Assembly (NCBI GenBank): GCA_022376515.1
Contig: WTXI01000615.1
Location: 1 to 11,128, forward strand
Direction: 5' to 3'
Source of the DNA: Lactifluus volemus
Taxonomy: Eukaryota > Basidiomycota > Agaricomycetes > Russulales > Russulaceae
Length of the DNA stretch: 11,128 bases
Shown here: piece after piece, positions 6,555 to 11,128 of the stretch
Numbering within the stretch: position 1 is the stretch's first letter
How the letters are laid out: every line of letters begins with the position of its first letter
Position numbers and translations under genes: made by a program
The notes under the pieces: generated by a model
What the model saw: only the letters and a program-made list of their open reading frames with translations
Told to the model about the DNA's origin: nothing
Database searches by the model: none

Positions 6555-8831
6555 TCATGCAGCTCCGCTCAACGGCTCCGCTTCCAAATCAGCACGTTCA
6601 CTCGGGACAGATAAAATCCGAAGCGTGTTTGTGTGTCCAAGTCCACCTTTCCAACCCTGCACGGCAATAATCGTCGTGTTCGGTTTGATCAACTTCAAGG
6701 CGAGAGCACTACGCAGTCCGAATCGGATGCGATTGTCCACCTAGAAAATCGATTAGTTCGTTGAGAAGTATTCGCATCACTGCTACCCCACATACATCAG
6801 TTTGCCACTGCTGGCTCGTGACGCCCCTGGGCTCTGGATACCAGAAGGGATACACACCCCGGTGAAGGTGTATCTGACGAGCAGTCTGCTCATTCCGGGT
6901 AACTGAAAACCGGTCAATCATGGCGTGACACAGGAAGGAGGATCGAATATCCACCTGCAATAATTGGCACACTAGGGCGGTACTTGGAGAGGAGCCGAGC
7001 CGTGTTCCCGCTCGTGGACAGCACTAGGATGGCGCTTGCACCCTGCTCGGACGCAGCGGCCACCGCAGCGAATGCCACTGTCTCGACAGTCTCGGTTGGT
7101 CTAGCCGTTACGTTGCGCAACTCATCATACAGTGGTGGGTAACAGATCGCAGCCTCGGCGAGCAGGCAGGTTTCCGCCATCATGAGCACTTATGAAGTAT
7201 GTCAGTGAGAACACTTCGTCTGACGGACCCTGAAGATCGAGGTATGCATACCAGACTGAATTGGATATGAACCTTTCGCTGTCTCACCGGACAGCATCAC
7301 ACAGTCGGCTCCGTCAAGGACAGCGTTGGCCACATCGCTAACCTCCGCACGCGTCGGTCGGGGGTTATACTGTGCACCCATCACGTTAATACGATAGAGC
7401 TGGAAGTATGATTGATTGCTTACCGTCATGGACTACAGGAAATTCAGTAAAGTACGGTTATTTGGCAGCAAAGTGACTCACCTCTAGCATTGCGTGGCCA
7501 CAATGACCGGCTTACCCGCCATGTTGCACTTGGCAATCATCATCTTCTGAGCCAGGAATACCTGGCTTGCCGGATTTCTATTCCAAGGTCACCACGAGCA
7601 ACCATCACACCATCCGTTTCCTTCAGAATTTCGTCAAGTTGGCCACACCCTGTTCATTCTCGATTTTGACTATATTTGATGTTGGCGCCGTCGGGGCCGA
7701 GGACCTCGCGAATATCTCGAACGTCCTGGGCGCGACGGATGAAGGACGCGAATATCATGTCAACACGATTTTGCACTCCGAACCGCAGATCACGTTTGTC
7801 CTTCTCAGAGAGTGCAGGCAAATCAACCGGCGTCTTGGGGAGGTTGACTCCTTTACGCGAAGAGAGCGTGCCGTTATTACGGCTCTGACATGCACGTTTG
7901 TGTTATCAATTGAGAGGACGAGGAGGGACAGTATTCCTGAACAAAATAAGGTCGGCCTCATAAACAGGACTCGCTCGACCAACTCTCACGTACCATCGTC
8001 AACATAGATGAGCTTCCCGGGTGCAGTGACTTTGGGAAATTTCCTTGAAAGAACATGTCATTCTTCTTTTAAATTCGTAAGTGCCCCACTTACGTAGTCG
8101 ACATACATGGCTTGTCGTCGCAGACCTCCTGTACTGTGCCTCAGTAGTGACAATGAACTCATGGCCGGCCGAGATAGGAATCTACAGTCTCATAAACCAT
8201 CAGGGGAACCGAACACTCGAAGGGCCTACGTCTTGGCCATTCCGCATAAGACCTGTGCGGATCTCGGGCCTTTCTAAGAATTCGGTTAGAAGATGTGCAC
8301 GATAAAGGGGGGAAGGCACAACAGTGTCAAGGGCGATCGCAACCGGACGCCCAGCGTCTACAGAACAGGATTCACGCCTTGATCACATCGCACCGTTTAT
8401 ATACATACCTGTGACCATCTTGCGAGTGTTGTCGATCACGCTCTGATGGTATCATATTCACCGTGCGAAAGTTCATGCGCACTGATATACTTGAGAGGAA
8501 TCCCGAGTAATCTGCCTTTTCTAAACTCACCGATATTAACACCAGCATCACATAGCCGAGCTAGCTTCTCCACACTGTTCACCTTCGGACCTGTACGGAT
8601 GCCATTGAGCGGCCGAATTTCAGGAATATGCTCTCCAAGGCTCACCGATGGTCGCAATAATAGACGTCTGAGAAGGAGATGAACTTGGTTTTTTTGCTTG
8701 GGAATTCTCAAAGTGCTCACCTTGCGGTGGTACCTGGTTTCCTCCGTTGTTTGGGGTGCGGCAGCTGGGTTGAGAGTGGCATTCCACTCGAGGCGAGAAC
8801 GAATGGCGTCTGTTGGGAAAAAAGATGTCAT
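6555..8831 (-). CDS. PYK1: Pyruvate kinase, 14 exons, with many apparent frame breaks in exons 4-9
   Basis: Catalyses the last glycolytic step, phosphoenolpyruvate plus ADP to pyruvate plus ATP (cytosolic tetramer). Exons: 8831-8721, 8667-8646, 8590-8531, 8481-8409, 8357-8323, 8273-8230, 8181-8094, 8043-7994, 7936-7482, 7432-7424, 7369-7252, 7188-6955, 6902-6796, 6740-6555. Motifs in order: [77 protein letters not shown] (catalytic Lys), [45 protein letters not shown]. The allosteric domain shows [17 protein letters not shown] and [14 protein letters not shown], the fructose-1,6-bisphosphate loops. Frame slips occur near 7490, 7572, 7638, 7673, 7877, 8035, 8110, 8129, 8267, 8452 and 8469, nearly all one missing base in a short run. 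Exons 10-14 are clean. QNRVDM has Arg where Gly is conserved. Corrected length is about 534 residues. Identity is certain. Confidence 0.95.
7424..7432 (-). other. 9-nt microexon of pyruvate kinase (S-M-T)
   Basis: TCCATGACG lies between an intron ending CTGTAG and one starting GTAAGC. It supplies exactly the Ser-Met-Thr that joins QMLE to [12 protein letters not shown], an almost invariant sequence in pyruvate kinases. It is in phase 0 on both sides, so skipping it would silently remove three active-site-region residues. Confidence 0.85.
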
Positions 8832-9172
8832 GAGGGGATGACTTTGTGGGTGTGAAGTTAGGAAGGAAAATGAACGGAAGCGAAAGGAAAACGGAGAAAT
8901 AATTAACCTGGATTTTATAGGTTTTGGGAAACCCGAGGAGAGTGCTGATAAGCCCGCAAAAGCGAATAAGCTCTCATTTTCATACCGTGCGAGTTAATCA
9001 GTGATATGATCAATCTCGATAGGTCGTTCAGTAAGGGCTACAGCCGTAATAATGCGGAAGTACAAAACGTACAAGGAAATAGAGAACGAGGCCAAGCAAA
9101 CGACACAGCGACCGACGATAATCAATAGACAACACAGAAAAAAGCAATTTATCATCCAGAGCCTCAAACACC
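8832..9172. other. Intergenic space: pyruvate kinase promoter and CSL 3' region
   Basis: The part near 8832-8900, read on the minus strand, is a CT-rich leader (runs such as TTTCCTTTCGCTTCC) typical of highly expressed fungal genes. The part near 9100-9172 is the 3' UTR of the CSL gene. A hydrophobic minus-strand frame overlapping the CSL C-terminus is not supported as a gene. No RNA gene or repeat was seen. Confidence 0.55.
8913..8919 (-). promoter_or_regulatory. TATA box (TATAAAA) of pyruvate kinase
   Basis: On the minus strand TATAAAA lies 82-88 bases before the pyruvate kinase ATG, followed by the CT-rich stretch where transcription would be expected to start. This TATA plus CT-tract arrangement is characteristic of fungal glycolytic promoters. 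Confidence 0.6.
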
Positions 9173-11128
9173 CTACATGACCCGTAAAGTCCATCCATGC
9201 AAACCACCATCTACAGCAGCAGCGGCCTGCGCAGCAGCCAGCCAGCCTTGGTCAATCCCACTAGGAGCCCCACTTGGACCTCCACCAATCACATTGAGGC
9301 TCATGTTCTCGAACACGTTCTCGCATGTAATTGTGCGTCCAGAGTGATAACCCACTCCGTCTAAAGACCGAATGAAAAGGAGCGGGAGGCTGCGACCTGC
9401 AAGTTGCTGCGGTACAACCGTCGGCGCTATTCCCGAGTCTCGTTCACTTTCACGCGGCTCCTGTGTGGTGGTCCCGCTCTCAGGTCTGTCTTCCCTATCA
9501 TCGACAGTTGGGAGCACGTCTTCCTTCAGCGCATTGATCACGTCCGCTAGTGGGGGCATTTCCACGACAACAATGGTGTGTAAAGGACCAGCGGTTATAT
9601 ATCTTGGTGGGATCTGGGGAACTGAGGTAGGAGTCCCATTGGAGCTGGACGAAGGCTGGGGATCGACTGGCCCTGGCGCGCCAGTCTCAACAGGGGAGTT
9701 AATGGTTGAATAAATGGCGAAACGTTTGTAAGTGGGCCGGGAAGAGGGGTCTGATAAATGCGCGTGCGAAGGGGACCTATACTACCCAGATATACATCAA
9801 GGGGCGTTTGTGACCGCGTTTTGGGGTTTTCATAAAAGAAATTTGAAACAGTTAGCTCGAGAGCATTGTTAGCAGGGCGATAGACGGGAGCAGTGAACAG
9901 AGTCGGGAAAGGGGTGACTGGCAGTTCTGGGATAGTGCTGCTTGGTCCGAGGGCATCAAAAAATGTGTATTGAAATTTGGCTGTCATCTATGTTAGACAT
10001 GCGAAATGGTGGGAGAAGGCAGAGCTCACAAATCCCAACAATCGTCCAGCATAGATAATCATCTACTTCGTCTGTGACAGTTCGAACACCGTCTTTAACA
10101 TCTTCTCGAACCCGTGGTGATTGAAAGATGAGGGATGTGAGCCCGCTTGGCCAGGAGCAGGTGACATAGTCCCCGCGGTGCCAGGCATAGGACCAGCTGC
10201 GGATAAGTAGTGCCGAGTTCCATCCTGGTTGATTCTTTGCAACGCGATCTTCTGCATCTGGCTGACGGGCCCACCATCATCCGACACAATCTTCCCTTTG
10301 TCAACCTTGCGAATGACTAGAGGTGCCGTGGAGATGCCGGAATGGGTGTCCACAAGGATAATCTCAGAACCATAGGTCACCGGCTGGGGGACTGGAAAAG
10401 GGAATATTAATGGCTAGGACGCACAGATAACAGGCACAGATTATAGATAGGAAGACGTAGCAACCCAGCGTATTCTTCAGAAATATATATGTAAGTATTA
10501 CTTACCTAGAGATTGAGCTTCCTGCGATCGACGTACGACATTAACATTGAATGCTGACCAGGACACATTGCTCGCGCATAACTGAGTATGATCTATGGTC
10601 ATGTATTTCGTCCGCACAGTCTGAGAGTTGATGCGATTAAAGAGGGATACAGGACCCCCTGCAAGAATACATGAAGAGATATTGCGTGTCTTTGCGGTTT
10701 TCTTGGATGGTTTTGAGATGATGGTGACTGGGGCCGAGTCAAACGACGCCCAGATACGACCAGTAGGGGAGTCGGCACCATCAGAAGATGGTACGTGAGG
10801 TGGGGGTTCCGCAATATCCAAAGTGAGCAAAAAGCTTTTGGCCTTGGCAGTACCGTTGACGTGCAAGAACTTGAAACTTGCAGACATGTTGTTGTCTAGT
10901 TGTGCCTTCTGTTCAAAGCTGCGTTCGCCAGTTTCAGAGACGACACTCATGGACATTTGCTGCTGACGCATATGCCAGACTGGACCTTCAATATGTACGA
11001 CAGGGGGAGGACAGAGGAAGCGTTTTTCGCTGCCATATGATTTTTGGGCGACGGCGGCGTGCATACACACCACAGTAGTCATGGGAGTGGCATGTGCAGG
11101 GTCTTGAGATAGATGATCGCGAACAACA
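9173..11128 (-). CDS. CSL (Su(H)/LAG1/RBP-J type) transcription factor, C-terminal part, cut by the right edge
   Basis: A sequence-specific nuclear DNA-binding protein; family members recognise GTG(G/A)GAA-like sites. Exons on the minus strand: 11128-10506 (open at the edge), 10391-10030, 9980-9173, with introns of 114 and 49 nt. The Rel-like N-terminal domain shows VVCMHAAVAQKSYGSEKRF and LCPPPVVHIEGPVW. SCILAGGPVSLFNRINSQTV begins the central region, followed by LCASNVSWSAFNV. The beta-trefoil domain has PVTYGSEIILVDTHSG, LVIRKVDKGKI and GPVSQMQKIALQRI, then VDDYLCWTIVGISKFQYTFF. The C-terminal IPT-like domain has FYENPKTRSQTPLDVYLG and LLFIRSLDGVGYHSGRTITC. Long Pro/Ser-rich inserts separate these blocks. 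Frame breaks near 10079 (CTGG read as CTG) and 9694 (C5 read as C4) each need one base. Fungi have no Notch, so the partner is unknown. Long N-terminal extensions are usual in fungal CSL proteins, consistent with the reading frame continuing past 11128. Confidence 0.92.

Noticed and set aside
7567..8007. 146-codon open frame on the plus strand
   Set aside because: It is antisense to pyruvate kinase exons 8-9, whose motifs ([16 protein letters not shown]) are clear on the minus strand. The long open antisense frame has no family features.
8994..9210. Minus-strand frames with a hydrophobic stretch after the CSL gene
   Set aside because: They overlap the CSL C-terminus and its 3' UTR, lack conserved residues and look like chance T-rich sequence.
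1820..11128. Whole region as a block of pseudogenes
   Set aside because: Protein motifs, splice sites and lengths are preserved, and almost the only defect is a missing base in short runs. Genuine decay would also give substitutions, in-frame stops and lost splice sites.
1..11128. Biosynthetic or metabolic gene cluster including RPE1, PYK1 and the glycosyltransferase
   Set aside because: Genes are on both strands, belong to separate housekeeping or secretory functions, and no tailoring enzymes, transporter or pathway regulator ties them together.

Overview
The window looks like gene-dense nuclear DNA from a filamentous basidiomycete, probably an agaricomycete. Genes are split by many short GT-AG introns (about 45 to 65 nt, one of 114 nt), with very small exons, compact intergenic spaces and pyrimidine-rich 5' leaders. 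A CSL (Su(H)/LAG1-type) transcription factor is encoded, a family present in basidiomycetes but absent from budding yeasts. The left end carries a Mutator-like (MULE) transposase of a type common in mushroom-forming fungi. No prokaryotic, tRNA, rRNA or CRISPR signal was seen.

Layout. (1) 1-1150, minus strand: N-terminal part of a MULE-type transposase, four exons, running off the left edge. (2) 1151-1819: divergent intergenic region with a 23-bp tandem repeat, a GC-box/AGGGG cluster and a TCACGTGA palindrome. (3) 1820-2417, plus: cytochrome c oxidase subunit VIa, five exons. (4) 2504-3600, plus: ribulose-5-phosphate 3-epimerase, eight exons including a 13-nt microexon. (5) 3601-3938: convergent 3' space. 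(6) 3939-6377, minus: type II membrane glycosyltransferase of the DXD/GT32-like group, five exons. (7) 6555-8831, minus: pyruvate kinase, fourteen exons including a 9-nt microexon. (8) 8832-9172: pyruvate kinase promoter plus the CSL 3' end. (9) 9173-11128, minus: CSL-type transcription factor, running off the right edge.

The neighbours do not form a pathway. Epimerase (pentose phosphate), pyruvate kinase (glycolysis) and COX6A (respiration) are housekeeping metabolism, the glycosyltransferase is secretory, and CSL is a regulator. The most unusual property is shared by all five host genes: about 22 places where the conserved protein jumps frame. Nearly all are explained by one missing base (a few by two), usually in a homopolymer run. 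The proteins are otherwise intact, and adding one base makes the COX6A and epimerase coding lengths exact multiples of three (126 and 226 residues). This looks much more like homopolymer under-calling in the sequence than gene death. I see no convincing novel multi-gene system here.
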